A stretch of DNA of 64,000 nucleotides from an uncultured Latescibacterota bacterium. Its GTDB lineage: Bacteria; Latescibacterota; UBA2968; UBA8231. Position 1 is the first letter of the stretch; every line of letters begins with the position of its first letter. Positions 17,001 through 23,167 of the stretch are shown here, piece by piece. The DNA is taken from the NCBI GenBank assembly GCA_951813615.1, contig OX638377.1:4056599-4120598 (forward strand), given 5' to 3'. A program made the translations under genes and the position numbers. The notes beneath the pieces are model-generated. The model was not told where the DNA came from, ran no database searches, and was given only the letters and a program-made list of their open reading frames with translations.

Positions 17001-17022
17001 CGAGCAAGCAGCAGCCGACTAA
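14020..17022 (+). CDS. hsdR: Type I restriction enzyme endonuclease/translocase subunit HsdR
   Basis: A 1000-residue restriction subunit. The N-terminal nuclease core ends in VFTFELKN (E172, K174 of the PD-ExK site). The superfamily 2 translocase follows, with Walker A HSAGSGKS near residue 320, DEAH at about 426-429 and a C-terminal RecA-like lobe containing CADKFQTGYDEP and LSRLNRAHP. The C-terminal helical part binds the HsdM-HsdS core. It starts with GTG at 14020, eight bases after the PIN gene, and appears intact. Six bases after its stop begins the right-hand copy of the direct repeat, so it is the last gene of the island. Confidence 0.95.
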   Translation: MPTDTSERGLERLICTALAGHPCDPPLGPTVGEPPAGYGGVGWAGGNFHDYDREYCVDLAQLSAFLRTTQPEAAESLDLSEASPTRRRFLARLQGEISKRGTIDVLRHGIKHEAHNLDLFYGTPSADNPDAQERFKQNRFTVTRQLRYSRDETQRALDIGLFINGLPVFTFELKNSLTKQTVADAVQQYQRDRNPREKLFEFGRCVAHFALDENEIRFCTHLSGKSSWFLPFNRGWNDGAGNPPNPNGLAIDYLWREVLPRESLTNILENYAQVVESKDEKTGKKKQTQIWPRYHQLDVVRRLLADARTHGVGRRYLIQHSAGSGKSNSIAWLAHQLIGLEKDSAPVFDSIIVVTDRLILDRQIRDTIKQYSQVSATVGHADRSGDLRRFIESGKKIIISTIQKFPFILDEIGDEQRGRHFAIIIDEAHSSQGGRTGAAMAQALSKAGAQEEEETFEDQINRMMKERKLLPNASYFAFTATPKNKTLEIFGAPNPQADGKVSHHAFHSYTMKQAIQEGFILDVLAHYMPVQSYYKLAKTVEEDPEFDVNKAQKKLRRFVESSDHAIGLKAQIMVDHFHDQVLAQNRIGGQARAMVVTNGIERAIQYYHAIRDYLQERKSRYRAIVAFSGEHEFGGEKVTEASLNGFPSTQIAGQFQEDPYRFLVCADKFQTGYDEPLLHTMYVDKTLSGIKAVQTLSRLNRAHPKKHDVFVLDFLNDADTIRDSFADYYRATILADETDPNKLHDLQTSLDRTQVYSDDQIDDFVARYLGGAQRDQLDPILDACVAAYKTDLDEDGQVEFKGNAKGFVRTYAFLSSVLPYNDAGWEKRSIFLNFLIPKLPAPEEEDLSKGILDAIDLDSYRVEKQAMQQILLPDEDAEVDPVPTAGGGHRTEPELDRLSNILKEFNEHWSTDWDDTDRVLRLITDTIPGRVATDTAFRNAQHNSDRENARIEHDKALLRVMTSVMKDDTRLFKKFMDDPGFKRWMTEKVFDLASEQAAAD

Positions 17023-17028
17023 AGCCCC

Positions 17029-17180
17029 GAGCGGCAGCGCGGTTTTTTCCGTCGGCTCCGTTGCGCATCCGGCCTCAATTTTCGTGGCTGAAACCGTCTC
17101 GTGCATCACCACAAACGTCCTCGAACGCTTTGTCGCGACATAGCCAAAGCACCCATTTGGCCTTATCTTCTAGTGTTTTA
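17029..17180 (+). pseudogene. Fragment of a dimethylformamidase-like gene 3' end; right direct repeat of the R-M island
   Basis: This segment matches 8088-8239 at about 85% by hand count. Read in the corresponding frame it gives SAVFSVGSVAHPASIFVAET and then SCITTNVLERFVAT before a TAG at the same place as the real gene. There is no upstream coding sequence, so it is a remnant. Several differences change amino acids, so it has drifted as non-coding DNA or came from a diverged second gene copy. The similarity continues about 40 bases beyond the stop codon, up to just before queF. Confidence 0.85.
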
Positions 17181-17203
17181 GGCTGTTAGGAGACGAAATT
17201 TTC

Positions 17204-17557
17204 ATGGCTACCGAGCCGAGCAAAGACCTAGCGGTTTTTGCCAATCCACATCCGGATCGCGACTACACAATCGAGTTTTCGTGTCCGGAATTCACTTCGA
17301 TATGTCCCGTAACCGGGCAACCTGATTTCGGCACCATCCACATCCACTACGTGCCCGACCAGCAGTGCATTGAGCTCAAATCGCTCAAGCTCTACCTGTG
17401 GTCCTTTCGCCAAGAAGGCGCTTACTACGAAGCAGTCACCAACACCATTCTCAACGATTTGGTGGCCGCCTGCGCGCCGCGACACATGACTGTAGTGGGA
17501 GAATTCAACGTGCGCGGAGGTATCTCCGCCGTTGTGACGGCCGAATTTGCCGCGTAG
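17204..17557 (+). CDS. queF: NADPH-dependent preQ1 synthase QueF (7-cyano-7-deazaguanine reductase)
   Basis: QueF reduces the nitrile of preQ0 to the amine preQ1, two NADPH per turnover. This is the short, single-domain type (117 residues). The catalytic cysteine is in FTSICPVTGQPDF, and the family motif with the conserved glutamate and lysines is CIELKSLKLYLWSFR. The C-terminal strand region FNVRGGISAVV is also typical. AGGAGA lies about 10 bases before the ATG. It is separated from queC by the dimethylformamidase-like gene and the R-M island. Only these two genes of queuosine synthesis are in the window. Confidence 0.95.
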   Translation: MATEPSKDLAVFANPHPDRDYTIEFSCPEFTSICPVTGQPDFGTIHIHYVPDQQCIELKSLKLYLWSFRQEGAYYEAVTNTILNDLVAACAPRHMTVVGEFNVRGGISAVVTAEFAA

Positions 17558-17601
17558 CCCTAAGCCCGGAGACATATCAATTTATCGAATGGAGACTTAC
17601 A

Positions 17602-18501
17602 ATGGAAGAAGTACGCCAAGACGCCGCTGAGACGGCAGGGGAAGAAGGATCGGGGGAAAACGGCGGCCGGCAGGACCGGGCTTGGTTTCCCTATATCACC
17701 AAGGTGCAGTTCGAGCGGTTCCTCTCGCGGCTAGAGACCAAGATCCCCGACCAAATCGACCGCGACTACGTGCGGCCTATTATTCGCACCCCGTCGATGA
17801 TTCACCGCTTTTTGCGCGGCATCGAATCCATGAACCTGACCGACCGCGACCAAAAGCCCACGGATTTACTGTTGCGGATCGTCCCCAAGGAGACGCGCAA
17901 ATTCGCGATCGCCGAAGTGATCCGCGACCTCTACAAAGACCTGCTGCCGGAATGGGAAGAAAATAACGGCAACATGAGCGACGACGCGATTGTCGATTAC
18001 TTCCGCAATCGCACCGGCATGGGACGCGATTCGGCCAACAAGATGAAGATGTTTTTCAAATACCTCATCGCCGAAGCCGACTTTGGCGATCCCTCCGACC
18101 CGCAAGAGGAAGCGGCCGCCGAACCCACACCCCAAGAAACTCCCGAACCTGAGCCTAAAGAGGCTCGCAGCACCCGCGAACCCGAACCGCAAGAAACGCC
18201 CGAACCCACACCCCAAGAGAAGCGCAGCACCCGCGAACCCGCACCCAAGGAGCGTTCCGGGCGCGACGGCCGCACCAAGCGCACCAGTTCCGAACGCCAA
18301 GAGCGGCAACAACAAGAGCGGCCAGAACGACCAGAACGTTCAGACCGCCAAGAACGCCCTCTGACCGAGACGCAGCGAGCCTATCTAGAAACCCTCCAGT
18401 CCATGGTCCAGATCAAAATTGACGGCGACTGGGACGAAGACATGATCCGCCTCGCCTTCGACCGCCTGGAGCGGCTCTTCGACCGCTTGCGGCGCGCCTA
18501 A
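17602..18501 (+). CDS. DUF5343 domain protein with a proline/glutamate/arginine-rich tail
   Basis: A 299-residue protein. Residues about 28-165 resemble DUF5343, a helical family of unknown function: FPYITKVQFERFLSRL, then VPKETRKFAIAEVIRDLYKD, then a helix with RNRTGMGRDSANKMKMFFKY. Residues about 170-255 are a low-complexity linker built of near-repeats such as ETPEPEPKEARSTREP and ETPEPTPQEKRSTREP, followed by an RQERQQQERPERPERS stretch. A final ~45-residue helical segment ends the protein. DUF5343 is usually annotated without function; some members sit near mobile or defence genes, but here the neighbours are queF and an oxidoreductase. I infer a cytoplasmic scaffold or nucleic-acid-associated protein, with low confidence on role. 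Confidence 0.75.
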   Translation: MEEVRQDAAETAGEEGSGENGGRQDRAWFPYITKVQFERFLSRLETKIPDQIDRDYVRPIIRTPSMIHRFLRGIESMNLTDRDQKPTDLLLRIVPKETRKFAIAEVIRDLYKDLLPEWEENNGNMSDDAIVDYFRNRTGMGRDSANKMKMFFKYLIAEADFGDPSDPQEEAAAEPTPQETPEPEPKEARSTREPEPQETPEPTPQEKRSTREPAPKERSGRDGRTKRTSSERQERQQQERPERPERSDRQERPLTETQRAYLETLQSMVQIKIDGDWDEDMIRLAFDRLERLFDRLRRA

Positions 18502-18511
18502 TCAAAAAAGA

Positions 18512-18544
18512 GCTTGCGCCTACGATTGCCTCGTAGGCGCAAGC
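18512..18544. terminator. Strong hairpin after the DUF5343 gene
   Basis: A perfect 14-base stem (GCTTGCGCCTACGA / TCGTAGGCGCAAGC) with a 5-base loop stands 10 bases after the DUF5343 stop. No T tract follows on the plus strand. On the minus strand the hairpin is followed by CTTTTTTG, so it has the form of an intrinsic terminator for leftward transcription. It may stop antisense transcripts or act as a 3'-end stabiliser for the plus-strand message. Confidence 0.65.
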
Positions 18545-18557
18545 GATAAAACGCCCT

Positions 18558-19697
18558 ATGAACAACTACCGCATTGCGATCATCGGCCTCGGCGGCATGG
18601 GCAGGCATCATGCGGAGGCCGTGCAGTTAGAGGCCAACTGCGAGCTGGTCGCCGGGGCAGAAATCGACCCCGAGCGGGCGGCGGCATGGGGCGAGCGCTT
18701 TGGCGTCAAAGCCCTCTACGACGACTACGAGCAACTGCTCGATGAGCAACAACCCGACATCGTCATCGTTCCAACCCAAGCACCGATGCACCACCAGCCG
18801 ACGATTGCCGCGGCCCAGCGCGGCATCCACGTCTTTTGCGAAAAGCCGATTGCCCTGAATCTCATCGAGGCCGACGAGATGGTTGCAGCCTGCGACCAGC
18901 ACGGCGTCAAGTTTGCCATCAACCACATCAAACGCGCCAGTCCGTACAATCGCCACGCCCTTTCGCTGATCAACCAAGGCGCAATCGGCCAAGTTGTGCT
19001 GCTGCAAGCAACGGACAAAGGGGGCCGCAAGGTGGGCAACTCGCTGATGGAGATGGGCACCCATCTCTACGATTGGGTGCGTCTCTTCGGCGGCGATGTC
19101 GAGTGGACGCACGCGCACCTCGTGCAGATGGATGGACGCGAGTCAACTGTCGATGACATCAAACACACCCAAGAGGTGCACCCAAAGGACCGCGATGCGG
19201 GGATTGTGCTCGGCGAGCGTGGACACGCCTCGTTTCGCTTTGCCAACGGCATCCACGCGGACGTGCAATTCCTCGCCCAGCCGCAGACCAACGACAACGG
19301 CTACGGCATTGACATCATCGGCACCGAGGGACGCATCGCCGTGCGGGAGAGCGTGGGCACGACGATGTTTATCCACAAGGGACAACACAAAACGCCGGCC
19401 GAGGCGTGGGAACCCGTGCATCTGCCAGCCGAAGACCTCGACGAGCAGGGCAATCCGCGCGATAGGACCTCCATACGCTTGCTCTTGCAGCGCCTCATGC
19501 TGCGCGACCTCATCGCCGCCATCGAGGAAGACCGGGATCCGTTTGCCAGCGGCCGGGACGGTCGAGATTGTCTTGAAATGATTCAGGCGACGTGGGAATC
19601 ACATCGGCGCAGGGCGCGAGTGTACATGCCGCTAACGCCGCGCGAGCACCCGCTCGAACGGTGGCGAAAAGAAGCAAGCGCCGGCAAGATCAACTAA
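18558..19697 (+). CDS. Gfo/Idh/MocA family oxidoreductase
   Basis: A 379-residue NAD(P)-dependent oxidoreductase. The N-terminal Rossmann fold has the dinucleotide motif IGLGGMGRHHAEAV at residues 8-21 and the family motif EKPIALN near residue 95. The larger C-terminal alpha/beta domain carries the sugar- or inositol-type substrate site. Family members oxidise or reduce sugars, inositols and related polyols; the substrate here cannot be told. It stands alone between the hairpin at 18512 and the convergent accA gene. A second, only distantly similar member lies at 48783-49868. Confidence 0.85.
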   Translation: MNNYRIAIIGLGGMGRHHAEAVQLEANCELVAGAEIDPERAAAWGERFGVKALYDDYEQLLDEQQPDIVIVPTQAPMHHQPTIAAAQRGIHVFCEKPIALNLIEADEMVAACDQHGVKFAINHIKRASPYNRHALSLINQGAIGQVVLLQATDKGGRKVGNSLMEMGTHLYDWVRLFGGDVEWTHAHLVQMDGRESTVDDIKHTQEVHPKDRDAGIVLGERGHASFRFANGIHADVQFLAQPQTNDNGYGIDIIGTEGRIAVRESVGTTMFIHKGQHKTPAEAWEPVHLPAEDLDEQGNPRDRTSIRLLLQRLMLRDLIAAIEEDRDPFASGRDGRDCLEMIQATWESHRRRARVYMPLTPREHPLERWRKEASAGKIN

Positions 19698-19703
19698 AGC
19701 GCA

Positions 19704-19724
19704 GTCCCCAACACTGTTGGGAAC
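19704..19724. terminator. Small hairpin between convergent genes
   Basis: A 21-base near-palindrome (GTCCCCAACA, one base, TGTTGGGAAC, one mismatch) lies in the 43-base gap between the end of the oxidoreductase gene and the end of accA. It could act as a weak bidirectional terminator, but no T tract follows on either strand. Confidence 0.35.
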
Positions 19725-19740
19725 GCACCATCGCCGCACC

Positions 19741-20703
19741 CTACTCCTCAAAGCGCGCCATCGCCGCAAACTTGTCCAGCCGCTGGGCGATTAGCTCTTC
19801 TGGAGTGAGTCGCTGAAGTTCGGCTAGGGCATCTTGGACGCAGCGCTTGAGCGCGGAGGCCACATTGTCCCAGTCGTGGTGCGCACCGCCCAACGGCTCG
19901 GGCACGATGCGGTCGATGATCCCCTGCTGCTTCAGGTCTTTAGCCGTGAGCCTGAGGGCCTCGGCTGCTTCCTCTCTGCGGTCGCGCACCTTGAACAGAA
20001 TCGTCGAGCAACTCTCCGGCACAATCACCGAATAGCAGGCGTGCTCCAGCATCAGGATCCGGTCGCCGACCGTGATGCCAATGGCACCGCCGCTGAAGGC
20101 TTGGCCGATAATGGCCACGACGATGGGCACCGGCAAATGCGACATTTCGTAGAGGTTGCGGGCGATGGCCTCGGCTTGGCCCCGCTCCTCGGCTTCAATC
20201 CCGGGATAGGCCCCCGAGGTATCGACCAAGGTCAAGACCGGCAATTGGAACTTAGCCGCCATCTGCATCAGGCGTCGGGCCTTGCGATACCCCTCTGGAT
20301 GCGGCATGCCGAAGTTGCGCTTTTGCCGCTCTTCGAGGTTGCGGCCACTCTGGATGCCAACGACCATGACCGATTCGTCGTCCAGCCGCGCCGGCCCGCC
20401 GATGATGGAGCGGTCGTCGGCAAAGAGGCGGTCGCCGTGCAGCTCGGTAAAGTCGGCGAGCATCCGCTCGACGTAATCGAGCGCATAGGGGCGATGCGGG
20501 TGCCGCGAGATTTGCACCTGCTGCCAAGGACTGAGATTGGCGTATATCTCTCGGCGTTTCTTCGCAGCCTGCGCTTCGAGCTTCCGCACGGGCTCATCCA
20601 CATTCAAACCATTGGTCTCAGCTTGTTCTTTTAGCTCGTCGATTTGCTTTTGCAGCGCGACGAGATCGCGTTCAAAATCGAGGTAAAATCCATTCTTATT
20701 CAT
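19741..20703 (-). CDS. accA: Acetyl-CoA carboxylase carboxyltransferase subunit alpha
   Basis: AccA pairs with AccD to move the carboxyl group from carboxybiotin to acetyl-CoA, giving malonyl-CoA for fatty-acid synthesis. The 320-residue length and the crotonase-like core fit: HPHRPYALDYVERML, LVDTSGAYPGIEAEERGQ, VAIIGQAFSGGAIGI and YSVIVPESCSTIL. The N-terminal ~50 residues form the usual helical leader with a coiled-coil look. AGGAGG stands 8 bases before the ATG. It is the last gene of the long minus-strand biosynthetic cluster, 68 bases after the aminotransferase gene; accD, accB and accC are not in the window. Confidence 0.96.
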   Translation of the reverse strand: MNKNGFYLDFERDLVALQKQIDELKEQAETNGLNVDEPVRKLEAQAAKKRREIYANLSPWQQVQISRHPHRPYALDYVERMLADFTELHGDRLFADDRSIIGGPARLDDESVMVVGIQSGRNLEERQKRNFGMPHPEGYRKARRLMQMAAKFQLPVLTLVDTSGAYPGIEAEERGQAEAIARNLYEMSHLPVPIVVAIIGQAFSGGAIGITVGDRILMLEHACYSVIVPESCSTILFKVRDRREEAAEALRLTAKDLKQQGIIDRIVPEPLGGAHHDWDNVASALKRCVQDALAELQRLTPEELIAQRLDKFAAMARFEE

Positions 20704-20724
20704 GGGACAAACCTCCTAGGTTAC

Positions 20725-20793
20725 AATTAGGAATTAGGAATTGAGAATTACGAATTACCCCACCCCAATTCCTAATTCCTAATTCCTAATTCA
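20725..20793. repeat. AATTAGGAATTAGGAATT inverted repeat between accA and the aminotransferase gene
   Basis: Perfect 18-base arms (20725-20742 and 20767-20784) are separated by 24 bases, and each arm is itself a direct repeat of the 7-mer AATTAGG or its complement. The right arm runs into the 3' end of the aminotransferase gene and supplies its last five codons and stop. AT-rich repeats of this 7-base unit are unlike the surrounding GC-rich DNA and look like an inserted small element. The RNA would fold into a long hairpin upstream of the accA ribosome-binding site. Confidence 0.85.
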
Positions 20794-21962
20794 CCCAGCG
20801 CGGCCTCAACTCGGTCCAGCGCCTTTTCAAGCAGGTCCAGCGACGTGGCGTAGGAGAGGCGGATGTGCTCGTAGGTGCCAAACCCAGCGCCGGGCACGCA
20901 GGCCACCTTGGCCTCTTCGAGCAAGTACTCGCACAATGCTACTGAATCGCGGACTTGGCTACCGTAGTACGCGGCAACGTCGGGATAGGCGTAAAAGGCC
21001 CCTGACGGCAACACACATTTCACGCCCTCGATAGCGTTGAGGCGCTCGACCATGTAACGTCGTCGCCCATCAAAGGCCTGGCGCATTTCCTCGACCGATT
21101 CCTGCGGGCCGTCGAGCGCCTCGACAGCCGCTTTCTGCGCCATCGACGAGGGGTGCGACACTTCCTGGCTTTGCACCTTGTTCATGCCAGCGATGATCTC
21201 CTCGCTAGCCCCCGTGTAGCCGATGCGCCAGCCAGTCATCGCATAGGCCTTGGACACCCCGTTGACCACAATGCTGAACTCCTTGGCCTCCGGGCTACAA
21301 GCGGCAATCGAGTGGTGCTCGGCTCCGTCGTAGATCAGCTTCTCGTAAATCTCGTCGCTGAGCACATAGACCCCGTGTTCAACGGCCACGGCCGCCAAGC
21401 TCTCCAATTCCTCGCGGGTGTACACCGCGCCGCTGGGATTGGACGGCGAGCACAAAAAGAGCATCCGCGTGCGGGGCGTAATGGCGGCGCGAAACTCATC
21501 CGCGGTCAGCTTGAGTCCGTTGGCCGCTTCGGTCTCGACGATCACCGGCTCGCCGCCCACTATCCGCGGCTGCTCGCAGTAGGTCACCCAATAGGGCGTG
21601 GGGATAATGACCTCGTCGCCAGAGTTGACCAGCGCCGCCACTGCCAAAAAGAGCGAGTGCTTGGCCCCGTTGTTGACGATCACTTCGTCGGTTGTGTAAA
21701 CCAAGCCATTGTCGCGCTCGAATTTGCGGCAGATCGCCTCCTTGAGCTCGATGATCCCCGACCCCGGCGTGGTGTACTTGGTAAAGCCCTCAACAATGGC
21801 GCGGATGCCAGCGTCTTTGACGTTTTGCGGCGTATCAAAATCCGGCTCGCCCGCCGACAGGGAAACCACGTCGATACCAGCGCGCTGCATGGCTGCGGCC
21901 CGCGCCGAAATCTGCATGGTGACCGACGGCTGGACGCGCTGTACATTGTGCGAAAGTGGCAT
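20772..21962 (-). CDS. Pyridoxal-phosphate-dependent aminotransferase (aspartate aminotransferase family, class I)
   Basis: A 396-residue fold-type I aminotransferase of the Ib subgroup that includes many bacterial aspartate/prephenate aminotransferases. The PLP-binding lysine is in VNGVSKAYAMTGWRIGY. Other family stretches are SLSAGEPDFDTP near the N-terminus, NNGAKHSLFLAV, LCSPSNPSGAVY and the arginine in HIRLSYATS near the end that binds the substrate carboxylate. The likely reaction is transfer of the amino group between aspartate and 2-oxoglutarate, but the exact substrate is inferred. It starts 6 bases after argJ. The final residues ELGIRN and the stop are encoded by an AT-rich repeat, so the native C-terminus may have been altered. 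Confidence 0.9.
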   Translation of the reverse strand: MPLSHNVQRVQPSVTMQISARAAAMQRAGIDVVSLSAGEPDFDTPQNVKDAGIRAIVEGFTKYTTPGSGIIELKEAICRKFERDNGLVYTTDEVIVNNGAKHSLFLAVAALVNSGDEVIIPTPYWVTYCEQPRIVGGEPVIVETEAANGLKLTADEFRAAITPRTRMLFLCSPSNPSGAVYTREELESLAAVAVEHGVYVLSDEIYEKLIYDGAEHHSIAACSPEAKEFSIVVNGVSKAYAMTGWRIGYTGASEEIIAGMNKVQSQEVSHPSSMAQKAAVEALDGPQESVEEMRQAFDGRRRYMVERLNAIEGVKCVLPSGAFYAYPDVAAYYGSQVRDSVALCEYLLEEAKVACVPGAGFGTYEHIRLSYATSLDLLEKALDRVEAALGELGIRN

Positions 21963-21968
21963 AGTTCC

Positions 21969-23162
21969 TCAGGTTGTGTATTCGGCGTTCAGGCGCACGT
22001 ACTCGTACGTCAGATCGCAGGTAAAAATTTCAGCCGTTGCCGCGCCCATTGCCAAGTCGATGTCAATGGCCATTTCCTCCGCCTGCATGGCCGCGCTCAG
22101 TTTATTCTCGTCGAAATCGAGACCAGCGCCGTTGCCGTAGATTCCAGTGCCGCACAGCGACACCCGCGCGGTTTCGGGGTTGAACTCGACGCCGGCGTAC
22201 CCCATCGCACACAGAATGCGTCCCCAGTTGGGATCGTTGCCAAACGCCGCAGTCTTCACCAAGCTCGAATTCGCCACCGCAATGCCGACTTGCCTCGCCT
22301 CGACTTCAGTGGCGGCCCCGCGCACCGCGATAGTGATCAGCTTGGACGATCCCTCGGCATCGCGCGCGATCGCCTGGGCCATCTGCCGGCACGCGTACTC
22401 AATGCCCTCGTAGAGACGCGCACAATCGCGTTCGCCTAGCTCCGCGCCGTCGCCATTGGCCATCAGAATCACCGTATCACTCGTGCTCATGTCGCCGTCA
22501 ACCGTGATGCAGTTGAACGTGCGCTGTATGGCTTGCGACAGCAGTTCTTGCAATGGTCCGCTGGGCACGGCCGCGTCCGTGGTCACCACTGCCAGCATCG
22601 TCGCCATGTTGGGGGCGATCATCGCTGCTCCTTTAGCCATCGCCCCGACCACGACGCGGCCCGCTTCCAACTCGATCTCGACGGCACAGCTTTTCGGCAC
22701 GGTGTCCGTGGTCATGATTGCCTCGGCAGCAGTAGCACCGCCTTCCTCGGACAACGCCGCGACAATCTGCGGGATGCCCGCTTCGATCTTGGCAATCGGC
22801 AACGGTACGCCAATCAAGCCGGTGGAGCAGACCAGCACTTCTTCCGTTTGCAAACCCAACTCGCTCGCCGTCAGGGCACACATCCGCCGAGCGTGGTCCA
22901 AACCGGCGTCGCCGTTGCAGACATTGGCGTTGCCGCTGTTGAGAATGACGGCCCGCGCCTTGCCGTCGGCGAGGTGCTCGCGGTCGATGGCAATCGGTGC
23001 GCCCTGCACCTTGTTGGTGGTGTACACCGCGGCCGCATTCGCCGGGCGCGTCGAATACACCAGCGCCAAATCCTTAGCGCCCGATTCCTTGACACCCGTC
23101 TGGATGCCAGCCGCCCGGTACCCACTCGGCGCAGTGACCCCTCCGCCCTCGATAATTCTCAT
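21969..23162 (-). CDS. argJ: Bifunctional ornithine acetyltransferase/N-acetylglutamate synthase ArgJ
   Basis: ArgJ moves the acetyl group from N-acetylornithine to glutamate in the cyclic arginine pathway; some members also use acetyl-CoA. At 397 residues it has normal length. The self-cleavage site is in MIAPNMATMLAVVTTDA, where the threonine after MA becomes the nucleophile of the beta subunit. Other conserved stretches are YSTRPANAAAVYTTNKV, ILNSGNANVCNGDAGL and FGNDPNWGRILCAMGY. It lies 5 bases after cimA and 6 bases before the aminotransferase gene, inside an otherwise branched-chain amino-acid cluster. The acetyl-CoA activity cannot be judged from sequence. Confidence 0.96.
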   Translation of the reverse strand: MRIIEGGGVTAPSGYRAAGIQTGVKESGAKDLALVYSTRPANAAAVYTTNKVQGAPIAIDREHLADGKARAVILNSGNANVCNGDAGLDHARRMCALTASELGLQTEEVLVCSTGLIGVPLPIAKIEAGIPQIVAALSEEGGATAAEAIMTTDTVPKSCAVEIELEAGRVVVGAMAKGAAMIAPNMATMLAVVTTDAAVPSGPLQELLSQAIQRTFNCITVDGDMSTSDTVILMANGDGAELGERDCARLYEGIEYACRQMAQAIARDAEGSSKLITIAVRGAATEVEARQVGIAVANSSLVKTAAFGNDPNWGRILCAMGYAGVEFNPETARVSLCGTGIYGNGAGLDFDENKLSAAMQAEEMAIDIDLAMGAATAEIFTCDLTYEYVRLNAEYTT

Positions 23163-23167
23163 AGCGC

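Noticed and set aside
8203..17028. The R-M region as an integrase-borne genomic island with tRNA attachment sites
   Set aside because: No integrase and no tRNA gene were seen. The flanking repeats are a protein-gene 3' end of ~150 bases with ~15% difference, too long and too diverged for att sites of a recent insertion.
21153..22439. A 428-codon plus-strand open frame across the aminotransferase and argJ genes
   Set aside because: It lies antisense to two well-recognised genes, has no recognisable domain, and such long shadow frames are expected in GC-rich DNA. The same applies to 45421-46794, 42972-44267 and 29844-30881 on the plus strand and to 8308-9315 on the minus strand.
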